Shown here one piece after another: positions 15,843 to 24,765 of a stretch of DNA of 64,000 bases; within the stretch, counting starts at the first letter, position 1; every line of letters begins with the position of its first letter. The stretch is taken from contig JANINW010000014.1 in the NCBI GenBank assembly GCA_024508935.1, positions 255,550 to 319,549 on the forward strand, read 5' to 3'. The notes beneath the pieces are model-generated. The model had not been told where the DNA came from, made no database searches, and saw only the letters and a program-made list of their open reading frames with translations. The translations under genes and the position numbers were made by a program. This stretch comes from Flavipsychrobacter sp. Its GTDB lineage: Bacteria > Bacteroidota > Bacteroidia > Chitinophagales > Chitinophagaceae.

Positions 15843-16700
15843 ATGGAAAAAGGCATAACTCTGGTAGAATGTCCGCGCGATGCGATGCAGGGCTGGAAAC
15901 ATTTTATACCTACAGAAAAGAAAGTGGCTTATCTCAATTCACTTTTGAAGGTGGGGTTTGATGTACTGGACTTTGGTTCTTTCGTATCTGCAAAAGCCAT
16001 TCCGCAACTGGCCGATACTAAAGAAGTTATTGCACAGTTAGACCTTAGCAATACCAACACGAAATTGCTGGCCATTATAGCTAATACGCGTGGTGCCGAA
16101 GAGGCAGTAGTGTATGATGAGATAAAATATCTTGGCTTTCCTTTTTCCATATCCGAAACGTTCCAGCTGAGGAATACGAATAAAACCATTGCACAATCGC
16201 TTGTACAGGTTGAAGAGATACAAAAGCTGTGTGTACAGCATGGTAAGGAGTTGGTAGTATATATATCCATGGGGTTTGGAAACCCGTATGGCGATGAGTA
16301 TAACGCTGAAATAGCCATCAACTGGGTGGGGCAGCTTGCTAAATTGGGTATAAGCACTATTGCTATGTCTGATACAGTAGGTGTGGCGAAACCGGATACC
16401 ATATCTTACATCTTCAAACACCTGGTGCCGGAATTTAAGGATGTGCATATTGGGGCACACTTCCATTCTACAGCTACAACATGGGAAGAAAAGATACGGG
16501 CTGCTTATGACAACGGTTGCCTGCGTTTTGACAGCGCTATGAAAGGTATTGGCGGCTGCCCGATGGCCGATGACGACCTGGTAGGTAATATTGCAACAGA
16601 GAATATAGTAGGCTGGGCTATGCGGAAAAATATACCACTGCGTATAGACCAGGATGCTTTCTTCCAATCGCTGAACATAGCTGCGGAGATATTCATATAG
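15843..16700 (+). CDS. Hydroxymethylglutaryl-CoA lyase
   Basis: The enzyme splits HMG-CoA into acetyl-CoA and acetoacetate at the end of leucine breakdown. From the ATG at 15843 it has 285 residues, a TIM-barrel of the DRE-TIM superfamily. Catalytic landmarks: Arg12-Asp13 in CPRDAMQG (PRDGLQ in most homologues), the metal ligands in GAHFHST, and the mobile Cys loop GIGGCPMADD. The nearby leucine-dehydrogenase-family gene (39.6 kb) and 3-hydroxyacyl-CoA dehydrogenase (30.8 kb) fit amino acid catabolism but are not linked. A promoter element just upstream suggests separate transcription from mqnA. Confidence 0.9.
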   Translation: MEKGITLVECPRDAMQGWKHFIPTEKKVAYLNSLLKVGFDVLDFGSFVSAKAIPQLADTKEVIAQLDLSNTNTKLLAIIANTRGAEEAVVYDEIKYLGFPFSISETFQLRNTNKTIAQSLVQVEEIQKLCVQHGKELVVYISMGFGNPYGDEYNAEIAINWVGQLAKLGISTIAMSDTVGVAKPDTISYIFKHLVPEFKDVHIGAHFHSTATTWEEKIRAAYDNGCLRFDSAMKGIGGCPMADDDLVGNIATENIVGWAMRKNIPLRIDQDAFFQSLNIAAEIFI

Positions 16701-16721
16701 TACCTATCCGGTTAAGAGACC

Positions 16722-16729
16722 TATCTTTG
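16722..16729 (+). promoter_or_regulatory. Putative -7 promoter element of panB
   Basis: TATCTTTG, an exact TAnnTTTG match, lies 27 bases upstream of the panB ATG at 16757 and 21 bases after the upstream stop. Confidence 0.5.
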
Positions 16730-16756
16730 AACGGTATTACATTCTAAAATACGCTT

Positions 16757-17572
16757 ATGTCTACTCATAAAGAAATAACCAAGGTAACCACCAATACACT
16801 GCAACGCATGAAGCAGCAAGGTGAGAAAATATCTATGCTTACAGCGTATGATTTTTCTATGGCCCGCATATTAGACGATGCAGGTATTGATGTATTACTC
16901 GTAGGCGATTCTGCGTCGAACGTGATGGCGGGACATGAAACTACCTTGCCAATTACCCTCGACCAGATGATATACCATGCGCAAAGCGTAGTAAGGGCTG
17001 TAGACCGCTGCCTGGTAGTAGTAGATCTGCCATTCGGCAGTTACCAGGGAAATAGTAAGGAAGCACTTAACTCTGCTATTCGTGTAATGAAGGAATCGGG
17101 TGCTCATGCTATAAAGCTGGAAGGCGGTGCAGAAGTAGTGGAGTCTATTAAACGTATCATCAGTGCCGGCGTACCGGTTATGGGGCACCTGGGCCTTACA
17201 CCTCAGTCTATTTATAAATTCGGTACTTATGCGGTTCGTGCCAAAGAAGATGAAGAAGCAGAATTGCTGGTAAGCAATGCACATGCTTTGCAGGAAGCAG
17301 GCTGCTTTGCTATAGTGCTGGAAAAAATACCTGCTGCATTGGGCAGGCGCGTATCTGAAGAACTGAAAATACCCATCATTGGTATAGGGGCAGGTATGCA
17401 TGTGGATGGACAGGTATTGGTAATGCATGATATGCTGGGCATTAATAAAGATTTCTCTCCGCGTTTCCTGCGCCGTTACCTGAATATGTACGACCAGGTA
17501 AAAGAAGCTACCCAACGCTATATAAGCGATGTAAAGAGTAAAGATTTCCCTAACGAACAGGAGCAATATTAA
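16757..17572 (+). CDS. panB: 3-methyl-2-oxobutanoate hydroxymethyltransferase (ketopantoate hydroxymethyltransferase)
   Basis: PanB transfers a hydroxymethyl group from methylene-tetrahydrofolate to 2-oxoisovalerate, the first committed step of pantothenate and CoA synthesis. The 271-residue cytoplasmic TIM-barrel has the family motifs: [10 protein letters not shown], the metal-binding [15 protein letters not shown] and [11 protein letters not shown], the IKLEGG segment, [11 protein letters not shown], and the catalytic region EKIPAALG followed by IGIGAG. The yggS gene starts one base after its stop, so the two are probably one transcript. Confidence 0.95.
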   Translation: MSTHKEITKVTTNTLQRMKQQGEKISMLTAYDFSMARILDDAGIDVLLVGDSASNVMAGHETTLPITLDQMIYHAQSVVRAVDRCLVVVDLPFGSYQGNSKEALNSAIRVMKESGAHAIKLEGGAEVVESIKRIISAGVPVMGHLGLTPQSIYKFGTYAVRAKEDEEAELLVSNAHALQEAGCFAIVLEKIPAALGRRVSEELKIPIIGIGAGMHVDGQVLVMHDMLGINKDFSPRFLRRYLNMYDQVKEATQRYISDVKSKDFPNEQEQY

Positions 17573-17573
17573 T

Positions 17574-18257
17574 ATGGTGAATGCCGAAGTGTGGAAGGCG
17601 CTGCGCACTGAACTGGATAAAAAGCAGGTAACACTGGTAGCCGTTTCTAAAACAAAGCCGGCCGGTGATATACAAGAGCTGTACGACCTTGGCCAGCGCC
17701 AGTTTGGTGAGAATTACGTGCAGGAACTGGTTGAGAAACAAGCTGTATTGCCTGCCGATATAGAATGGCACTATATAGGCCACCTGCAAAGCAATAAAGT
17801 GAAATTCATTGCCCCTTTTGTACATCTTATACATGCAGTGGATAGTTTTAAACTGCTGCAGGAAATAAACAAACAGGCAGCAAAGAATAACCGTGTTATT
17901 AAGGTACTGCTGCAAATGCATATAGCCGATGAAGCAACCAAATTCGGCATGGATGAAAATGAACTGACTACCTTGTTGGAGTATTATACGGCACAAAAAG
18001 ATACCCTGCAGCATATACAGATATGCGGCCTAATGGGTATGGCCAGTTTTAGTGATGATAAAGAAAAAGTGAGAGCAGAATTTGCAAGGCTGCATAATGT
18101 ATTTAAGTTCCTGAAAGATTCTTATTTCCTATACGAACCATATTTTAATACCTGCTCTATGGGCATGAGTGGTGATTACCAGATTGCAATAGAAGAGGGT
18201 AGTACAATGGTGCGTATTGGCAGTATGCTTTTTGGTGAACGGAACTATGCCAAATGA
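17574..18257 (+). CDS. yggS: YggS/PLPBP-family pyridoxal phosphate homeostasis protein
   Basis: Members bind PLP on a TIM-barrel without known catalysis and keep free PLP and amino/keto-acid pools balanced. The 227-residue protein has the PLP lysine in VAVSKTKP, then FGENYVQE, WHYIGHLQSNK, the GLMGMAS loop and the C-terminal phosphate-binding SMGMSGDYQIAIEEGSTMVRIGS. The start is one base after panB, which fits the known effect of yggS loss on CoA and branched-chain acid pools. Its 3' end overlaps the convergent MFS gene by 13 bases. Confidence 0.92.
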   Translation: MVNAEVWKALRTELDKKQVTLVAVSKTKPAGDIQELYDLGQRQFGENYVQELVEKQAVLPADIEWHYIGHLQSNKVKFIAPFVHLIHAVDSFKLLQEINKQAAKNNRVIKVLLQMHIADEATKFGMDENELTTLLEYYTAQKDTLQHIQICGLMGMASFSDDKEKVRAEFARLHNVFKFLKDSYFLYEPYFNTCSMGMSGDYQIAIEEGSTMVRIGSMLFGERNYAK

Positions 18258-19465
18258 TCTTGCGCCGATTGAATGCGTAAATGCAATTGCCTGAAGCCTA
18301 AAGACGCTACGATACAAAGCCCACCCATAAACCACCAAAGTGTATCAAACCCGAAATGCTGCACAATTTGTCCGCCGGTGGCAGGGCCCAGCACTTGCGC
18401 GGTAGACCAGCAGATGGTATAAAGTCCCGCATACTGTCCACGGTTGCTTTCTGTACTGCGGCTTATCCAGAAGGAGTTCATAAAAGGCATTGACAGCATT
18501 TCGCCGAAAGTAACGATGAGCATTGCTAAAACTGCCAGCCAGAAACCACCCGGAATTATATTGAATACCATAAAGGATGCTGCTACCATTATCACACCAA
18601 CAACCACATATTGCAAATTGCTCCTTTTGCCTTCCAGTTGGTGAACGATCACCATTTCTATCAATGCTATTAAAATGCCATTCATAGCCATTACTATGCC
18701 TATGTCCTGCTCCGACATGCTCAGCTGCTCGCGGTAATATACAGGCAGCGTAGTGAACAACTGGAAGAAGCAATAAAAGAAGAGGATAGATAAAACTACA
18801 AAAGCCAGGTAAGGTTTATCCCGGTAGGCAGATAAAGCACCAACGGTCTTATCTGCCGGTCTTTTCAGCGTAGCGGCATTTTTTGATGGTGCCAGTACCA
18901 GCCAAAGCAGGCATGCTGCGCTGATATTGGTCAGGCCGTCTATCCAGAACAGCAGTGTATAGTTTTTCGAAGCAATGAAACCGCCCAGTGCACCACCTGC
19001 AGCCCATCCCAGGTTTATAGCAAGCCTGTTGAGCGAGTAGGAGCGGGTGCGGTTTTCTTCTTTGCTGTAATGTGCTATTGCCGCAGAATTGGCCGGCCTG
19101 AAAGATTCATTAACCAGTGCCAGGAAAAAAGTACAAATACAAATCGCCGGGTAGCTTGTCATTTGCCCTAAGAGTATGAACAAAATACCTCCGCCCAGCA
19201 GGGCAAACATTTGCAGGTAATAGAAACCTATTTTATCCGTAATTCGTCCGCCGATAAGGCCGCCGCAAATAGACCCCGCGCCGAAAAGGCTCATTACCAA
19301 TCCGGCTTTGGCAATGCTCACACCCATGCTTTGGGTAAGATACAGTGTCATAAAAGGCACCACCATAGTGCCGCTGCGGTTAATAAGCATAACCAGCGAC
19401 AGCCACCAGGTAGATGGCGTTAATCCTCCGTAGGCATTCTTGTATAAGGTGATGAATTTGTGCAC
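18245..19465 (-). CDS. MFS drug/metabolite transporter
   Basis: The 406-residue protein has about 12 hydrophobic helices and a central charged loop near residues 195-215. The cytoplasmic loop between helices 2 and 3 carries the MFS motif as GGRITDKIGF. It should be a proton-coupled exporter in the inner membrane. Substrate is unknown; the sequence resembles DHA1-type multidrug efflux proteins only in a general way. No regulator is adjacent. It lies 71 bases from the start of the previous minus-strand unit and probably has its own promoter. Confidence 0.8.
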   Translation of the reverse strand: MHKFITLYKNAYGGLTPSTWWLSLVMLINRSGTMVVPFMTLYLTQSMGVSIAKAGLVMSLFGAGSICGGLIGGRITDKIGFYYLQMFALLGGGILFILLGQMTSYPAICICTFFLALVNESFRPANSAAIAHYSKEENRTRSYSLNRLAINLGWAAGGALGGFIASKNYTLLFWIDGLTNISAACLLWLVLAPSKNAATLKRPADKTVGALSAYRDKPYLAFVVLSILFFYCFFQLFTTLPVYYREQLSMSEQDIGIVMAMNGILIALIEMVIVHQLEGKRSNLQYVVVGVIMVAASFMVFNIIPGGFWLAVLAMLIVTFGEMLSMPFMNSFWISRSTESNRGQYAGLYTICWSTAQVLGPATGGQIVQHFGFDTLWWFMGGLCIVASLGFRQLHLRIQSAQDHLA

Positions 19466-19536
19466 AGGTGTGCAACAAAAATAAGGTATAACCGACGGAT
19501 GCTGAAAATGAAATAATTAGATAGAAAAATATCCGA

Positions 19537-20154
19537 CTATTTATAATCTTCTATAACCAATTGCTCACGGCAGAAATAATATTCACGTACATCGTTGGAG
19601 GCAACAATAACCAGGCGGTCTTTGCCGTAGGTCTCAATCCATTCTTTGTATTGGTCTACACCTTGCTGGTCAAGGTTGGAACAAGGTTCATCCAGCAGCA
19701 GTATAGGTGTATCGGCAAATATTGCCTGGGCCAGTTTTACCCGTTGTTTCATACCCGATGAATAGTCGCCGATAAGTTTATCGGCTGCTTTTTGCAAACC
19801 GGTGATCTCAATAATGCGTTGAATATCCAGGTTGCCCACCGGCTTCTTGAAGGTGAAATGAAATTCAAGAAATTCCCGCATGGTCAATTCTTCTACAATT
19901 TCCTGCCCGGGTGCGCAGTAGCTTATATAAGGGTAAATAGTAGTGGCTGCCAGTGATTTGCCGGGCAGTTCATAATTTACTTTTCCTTTGCTGGGCGATT
20001 GCATGCCGGCTATAACCCGCAGCAGGGTAGATTTTCCACTGCCGTTAGGCCCCAGTATAGCATAGGCACCGGGAGTGCTGAAGGAAGTAGTTACATCCTT
20101 AAATATCCAATGGCGTTGAAAGCGTTTGCTTATTTGATCAAGGGATATCTTCAT
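19537..20154 (-). CDS. ABC transporter ATP-binding protein linked to the lpx genes
   Basis: The 205-residue protein is a single small ABC ATPase. Walker A is GPNGSGKST, the Q-loop region reads YISYCAPGQE, the signature is YSSGMKQR, Walker B is ILLLDEPCSN and the switch His position falls in VIVASND (Asn/Asp instead of the usual His). No permease gene adjoins it, so the partner is unknown. It overlaps the 3' end of lpxA by 17 bases, indicating co-expression with lipid A synthesis. It could energise a lipid or lipoprotein exporter encoded elsewhere. Confidence 0.85.
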   Translation of the reverse strand: MKISLDQISKRFQRHWIFKDVTTSFSTPGAYAILGPNGSGKSTLLRVIAGMQSPSKGKVNYELPGKSLAATTIYPYISYCAPGQEIVEELTMREFLEFHFTFKKPVGNLDIQRIIEITGLQKAADKLIGDYSSGMKQRVKLAQAIFADTPILLLDEPCSNLDQQGVDQYKEWIETYGKDRLVIVASNDVREYYFCREQLVIEDYK

Positions 20155-20938
20155 TGTGCCTGCGGATATAGCCCTTCATGATGCCGCGACCTGTATCGCG
20201 CACAAAGCTGATGATCTCATCTCGTTCATCAGAAACCGGTATCTCGGTCTCTATGATGCTAAGCGCCTTAGATACATTATAGCCACGTACAAACAGTATA
20301 CGGTATATATCCAGTATATGGTTGATCTTTTCGATGCTGTAACCGCGGCGTTTCAGGCCTACAGAGTTTACACCCACATAAGAAAGGGGCTCACGGGCAG
20401 CTTTTACATAAGGCGGCACATCTTTACGCACCAGCGAACCGCCGGTAACGAAAGCATGGGAACCGATACGTACAAACTGCTGTACCGCAGTAAGGCCGGC
20501 CAGTACTACGTGGTCGCCTACTATGATGTGGCCGGCGAGGGTAGTATTGTTAGAGAATATACAGTAGTTACCTATTTCGCAATCGTGTGCAATGTGCGAA
20601 TAAGCCATGATAAGGCAGTTGTTGCCTATCTTGGTCGCATTCCTGTCTGAAGTACCCCTGTTGATAGTAACACATTCGCGGATAGTTGTATTATCACCTA
20701 TCATGGTGAGGGTATCTTCTCCACGGTATTTCAGGTCCTGGGGGATAGCTGAGATAACCGAGCTTGGGAATATGCGGCAGTTTTTACCAATGCGCGCACC
20801 TTCCATAATGGTAACATTTGAACCGATCCATGTACCTTCTCCTATCTCTACATTCTTATGAATAGTAGTGAAAGGATCTATTTTCACATTCGGCCCTATT
20901 TTAGCATCCGGGTGGATGTAGGTAAGCGGGTGGATCAT
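20138..20938 (-). CDS. lpxA: UDP-N-acetylglucosamine O-acyltransferase
   Basis: LpxA attaches a 3-hydroxyacyl chain from ACP to UDP-GlcNAc, the first step of lipid A synthesis. The 266-residue protein begins with a left-handed beta-helix of hexapeptide repeats (IHPDAKIGPNVKIDPF...), has the catalytic His in AYSHIAHDC and ends in the helical C-terminal domain (SLVRKDVPPYVKAAREPLSYVG and onward). Its ATG overlaps the lpxC-fabZ stop by four bases, and it overlaps the following ABC ATPase gene, so all three are one translation-coupled unit. Confidence 0.96.
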   Translation of the reverse strand: MIHPLTYIHPDAKIGPNVKIDPFTTIHKNVEIGEGTWIGSNVTIMEGARIGKNCRIFPSSVISAIPQDLKYRGEDTLTMIGDNTTIRECVTINRGTSDRNATKIGNNCLIMAYSHIAHDCEIGNYCIFSNNTTLAGHIIVGDHVVLAGLTAVQQFVRIGSHAFVTGGSLVRKDVPPYVKAAREPLSYVGVNSVGLKRRGYSIEKINHILDIYRILFVRGYNVSKALSIIETEIPVSDERDEIISFVRDTGRGIMKGYIRRHNEDIP

Positions 20939-22398
20939 TTTTTGTCTTTTCTTATTATTTGTGCTACCAGTTCGGCCTCCGTCACCAGTTTATTACCTAC
21001 ATAAACAGTGCCCCTCATTTCGCAGATGCCGCGACGTATAGGGTTCAGCAACTCTAGTTTTAGTATCAGTGTATCTCCCGGCAGTACGCGGTTCTTAAAA
21101 CGTACCTTATCTATTTTCAGGAAATAAGTATCATAATTCTCCGGGTCGCTGTAATTGTTCAGCGCCAGTATGCCTCCGGTTTGTGCCAGTGCTTCTATTT
21201 GCAATACGCCCGGCATAACAGGGTTGCCCGGGAAGTGGCCCTGGAAAAAATGTTCGTTATAAGTAGCATTTTTGATGCCTACCACATGGTTATCGCTCAG
21301 CTCAATGATCTTGTCCACGAGCAGGAATGGGAATTTATGCGGCAGTGCTTTTTCTATCTGTGTAATGTCATAGATAGCCTGTTGGTTAGGATCGTAATGC
21401 GGGATGTCTGAAAGATGCTTGTTCTTTTTAATGAACTGTTTGATCTTCTTGGCAAACTCTACATTCGAAGCATGGCCTGGACGGCTGGCTATGATGTGTG
21501 CACGGATGGGATGGCCCACCAGTGCCAGGTCGCCCACAACGTCCAGCAGTTTGTGCCTGGCCGGTTCGTTGGGGAAGTGCATTTGTATATTGTTCAGGAT
21601 GCCTTCCTGCTTAACTTCTATATTCGCTTTGTTAAATACTTTGGCCAGTCTGTCCAGCTCTCCCTGGCTTACTACCTTATCTACCACCACTATGGCATTG
21701 CTCAGGTCACCGCCTTTTATAAGGTTGTTATCCAGCAGGTACTCCAGCTCATGCAAAAAGCAGAAAGTACGGCATGGCCCTACTTCGTCTTTAAACTCGG
21801 TAATATGCTTCAGCGTAGCGTGCTGCGTACCTAATACGGGAGAATTGAAATCTATCAGCGTAGTTATTTGGTATTCATTAGAAGGCACAGCCAGCATATC
21901 CACATTCTTTACAGGGTCGTAAAAATGGATATTGGTATCAATGGCATATACTATGCGTTTAGCTTCCTGTTCCAGTACGCCTACACTTTCAATAGCCTCT
22001 ATCACCTCGCGGGCACTGCCGTCCAGTATAGGTACTTCAGGGCCGTCCAGTTCTATCAGCACATTGTCTACACCCATACCTACCAGGGCAGCCAGGGTAT
22101 GTTCTACGGTACTTACACGGGCACCATTATGCTCCAGTGTTGTACCGCGCGATGTATCTACAACATAGTCTACATCGGCTTTTACTATCGGTTTTTCCGG
22201 AAGGTCTATACGTTGAAAACGAATGCCGTAACCCGGGTTGGCCGGTTTAAGGGTCATATTTACCTGTTCGCCGGTATGTAATCCTACACCCGGTAAGGTT
22301 ACTGAACCCTTCAATGTATGCTGGTATTGGGAGGAGATTGTATCCTGCACTTTATCTGTTTTTTTTCTGGCCTCTTTAATTAATGACTCTGCACTCAC
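20935..22398 (-). CDS. lpxC: Bifunctional UDP-3-O-acyl-GlcNAc deacetylase / 3-hydroxyacyl-ACP dehydratase (LpxC-FabZ fusion)
   Basis: This 487-residue protein is the LpxC-FabZ fusion characteristic of Bacteroidota. Residues about 27-300 are LpxC, a zinc deacetylase for the committed lipid A step, with [11 protein letters not shown], the zinc site [12 protein letters not shown] and the catalytic His in SRPGHASN. Residues about 335-485 are FabZ, which makes trans-2-enoyl-ACP, with [10 protein letters not shown] and the active-site stretch [17 protein letters not shown]. The start codon is GTG at 22398, three bases after lpxD; no ATG is available before the conserved [17 protein letters not shown]. 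It is essential in relatives. Confidence 0.95.
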   Translation of the reverse strand: MSAESLIKEARKKTDKVQDTISSQYQHTLKGSVTLPGVGLHTGEQVNMTLKPANPGYGIRFQRIDLPEKPIVKADVDYVVDTSRGTTLEHNGARVSTVEHTLAALVGMGVDNVLIELDGPEVPILDGSAREVIEAIESVGVLEQEAKRIVYAIDTNIHFYDPVKNVDMLAVPSNEYQITTLIDFNSPVLGTQHATLKHITEFKDEVGPCRTFCFLHELEYLLDNNLIKGGDLSNAIVVVDKVVSQGELDRLAKVFNKANIEVKQEGILNNIQMHFPNEPARHKLLDVVGDLALVGHPIRAHIIASRPGHASNVEFAKKIKQFIKKNKHLSDIPHYDPNQQAIYDITQIEKALPHKFPFLLVDKIIELSDNHVVGIKNATYNEHFFQGHFPGNPVMPGVLQIEALAQTGGILALNNYSDPENYDTYFLKIDKVRFKNRVLPGDTLILKLELLNPIRRGICEMRGTVYVGNKLVTEAELVAQIIRKDKK

Positions 22399-22401
22399 TA
22401 C

Positions 22402-23463
22402 TTACCGGATTTGATGATTCAATAACGATTTCAATTCCTCCACCATTTCTTCTAATTTAAGGAGGCGTTGTTGTAATTCGGGCAAATTTCTAAAAATTGC
22501 CTGACTTTTTAAGGAACTTTTATAATCATAGGCCGGAGAGCCTGTTAACGCTGTATTCGGATCGGCTACAGACTTTGACAAACCGCTTTGCGCATTGATG
22601 CGCGTACCGTCTGCTACCTGTATATGGCCTACCATACCTACCTGCCCACCCACAATTACATTTTTGCCCACCTTGGTACTGCCCGATATCCCGCTTTGCG
22701 CGGCTATTACAGTGTTTTCTCCAATTTCTACATTGTGGGCTATTTGTATCAGGTTATCCAGTTTTACACCTTTTTTAATAATGGTAGAGCCCATAGTAGC
22801 ACGGTCAAGCGTGGTATTGGCGCCCACTTCTACATCATCTTCAATAATGACATTGCCTATTTGCGGCACTTTGCGGTAGCTGCCGTCGCTTTGCGGGGCG
22901 AAGCCGAAACCATCGCCACCCACAATAGTACCTGAATGTATGATCACCTGGTTGCCCAGCACACAATCGTCATATATTTTCACTCCGGCAAACAGCTTGG
23001 TGTTATTGCCTATCACCACATTGTCTCCTATATAGCAGCCGGGGTATATCTTCACATTGTCACCAATCTTAGCATTTTCGCCAATATAGCTGAACGCACC
23101 TATATACGCATCCTTGCCAATGTTGGCTGTTTTAGCTATGTAAGAGGGTTCTTCTATACCTTTTTTGCCTGTTTGAGATATCATCTCATTATATTTTTCC
23201 AGCAGGTAGGCAAAACCGCTGTAGGCATCGGGCACACGTATAATAGTAGGGGTAATGGGCTGGGTAATTTCCAGGTTATCGTTTACAATTATAATGGAAG
23301 CATGTGTTGTATATAAGTATTCTTCGTATTTGGGATTAGCTACAAAGCTCAGGGAGCCTTCGCCGGCCTCTTCTATTTTGGCCACACGGCTCACCTTTGC
23401 ATCAGGATTCCCTTCTATCTTACCCTTTATAAGCGTAGCTACTTGTTGTGCTGTAAACTGCAT
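22402..23463 (-). CDS. lpxD: UDP-3-O-(3-hydroxyacyl)glucosamine N-acyltransferase
   Basis: LpxD adds the second 3-hydroxyacyl chain to UDP-3-O-acyl-glucosamine. The 353-residue protein has the N-terminal uridine-binding domain (to about residue 100), a hexapeptide beta-helix (about 105-310; [20 protein letters not shown] and onward), the catalytic His in [13 protein letters not shown], and a C-terminal helix ([19 protein letters not shown]). It is the first lpx gene of the run, 68 bases after the HD-hydrolase gene. Confidence 0.95.
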   Translation of the reverse strand: MQFTAQQVATLIKGKIEGNPDAKVSRVAKIEEAGEGSLSFVANPKYEEYLYTTHASIIIVNDNLEITQPITPTIIRVPDAYSGFAYLLEKYNEMISQTGKKGIEEPSYIAKTANIGKDAYIGAFSYIGENAKIGDNVKIYPGCYIGDNVVIGNNTKLFAGVKIYDDCVLGNQVIIHSGTIVGGDGFGFAPQSDGSYRKVPQIGNVIIEDDVEVGANTTLDRATMGSTIIKKGVKLDNLIQIAHNVEIGENTVIAAQSGISGSTKVGKNVIVGGQVGMVGHIQVADGTRINAQSGLSKSVADPNTALTGSPAYDYKSSLKSQAIFRNLPELQQRLLKLEEMVEELKSLLNHQIR

Positions 23464-23531
23464 TCTGGTTTCTCTATTGGGGTGCTAAGTTACATTAACA
23501 ATAATAACAAGGTTTTATTGCTCTAATTATT

Positions 23532-24758
23532 TTATTTTCCACTATGTATATAACAAATATAGTTTTTATGCACCTGTGTAGCAAGGGCTTTATTAACTAT
23601 AGGGTTATCAATTTCCGATATGTCTTTAACCGTACCGTTTTTCATAGCTATCTGTATGCGCTCGTCGGCTATATTATAGGTATAGTTGGAGGTTGTACCG
23701 GTAGAAACAAAATAATGCAGCAGGTCATCATCTATTTCCAGCAATGACTTTGCCAGTTTTCTCTTTTCTGCTACGAGGTAGTCAACCGGTTCGGAACTCA
23801 TAATAACCTTGAACAGCTTTCTTTCCAGCAGCATTTGGCATAAAAGGGATAAAACAGGGTCTTCATGACGCTGCCATACTTTTACCGATGCCATAATATC
23901 TGTATCGTCGAGCTGGCAAAACAGCTCAAAGGTTTCGGGGTCCAGTTCAAAATCGGCAGATGCTACCTGCCGGGTAAGGAAATAGCCCAGGGCAGGGGTG
24001 GCAAAAAGCGCTACACCTGTCAAAGAAAGTTCTTTAGCACGGGTAAGTATATTTATAAGTAATACTTCTGATGATAGCACCGTTTTATGCAGGTAAACCT
24101 GCCAGTACATAAGCCTGCGGGCAATGATAAATTTCTCTACAGAGTGTACCCCTTTTTCTTCTACCATCAGGTCATCGTTCTGTACGGTGAGCATTTGTAG
24201 TATACGATCGTAGCCGATAACACCTTCTGAAACACCGGTATAGAAACTATCCCGGTTCAGGTAATCCATGCGATCGGCATCCAGCTGGCTGGATACCAAC
24301 TGGTGCAGGAATTTTTTAGGGTATGTACCGGAGAATATTTCTATAGCCATATCCAGCATACCATCAAATTCCCTATTCAGCCTTTGCATGATGAGTTTTG
24401 AGACGGTCTCATGCGAAAGGCCGTCTACCAATGTATGCTCCAGTGCATGAGAAAACGGGCCATGACCTATATCGTGCAGCAGGATCGCTATCCTGGCGGC
24501 CAGGCATTCTTCTTTAGTAATGGCTATGCCTTTTGCCTTAAGCTCGTCCAGTGCCATGCCCATAAGATGGCAGGCACCCAGCGAATGGTGCAGCCGTGTA
24601 TGTGTAGCGCCGGGATATACCAGTTGCGCCGTGCCCATCTGTTTGATATGACGTAGCCGTTGAAACCAGGGGTGATCTATAAGCTGTATCAGTTCGGGCT
24701 CGGGGAAACGGAGGAAGCCGTATACCGGGTCATTGATGATCTTGCCTTTAACATTCAT
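23532..24758 (-). CDS. HD-domain phosphohydrolase (dNTPase/SAMHD1-like)
   Basis: The 408-residue protein has an N-terminal HD domain with FQRLRHIKQMG, YPGATHTRLHHSLG, the metal motif LLHDIGHGPFSHALEH and a late Asp in SSQLDADRMDYL, the arrangement of dGTPase/SAMHD1-like hydrolases. The C-terminal half is helical and unassigned. The likely reaction is removal of phosphate groups from a nucleotide; the substrate is not known. This gene commonly precedes lpxD in Bacteroidota. Here its start is seven bases after the stop of the PBP1A gene, so the two are co-transcribed. Confidence 0.85.
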   Translation of the reverse strand: MNVKGKIINDPVYGFLRFPEPELIQLIDHPWFQRLRHIKQMGTAQLVYPGATHTRLHHSLGACHLMGMALDELKAKGIAITKEECLAARIAILLHDIGHGPFSHALEHTLVDGLSHETVSKLIMQRLNREFDGMLDMAIEIFSGTYPKKFLHQLVSSQLDADRMDYLNRDSFYTGVSEGVIGYDRILQMLTVQNDDLMVEEKGVHSVEKFIIARRLMYWQVYLHKTVLSSEVLLINILTRAKELSLTGVALFATPALGYFLTRQVASADFELDPETFELFCQLDDTDIMASVKVWQRHEDPVLSLLCQMLLERKLFKVIMSSEPVDYLVAEKRKLAKSLLEIDDDLLHYFVSTGTTSNYTYNIADERIQIAMKNGTVKDISEIDNPIVNKALATQVHKNYICYIHSGK

Positions 24759-24765
24759 AATAATC

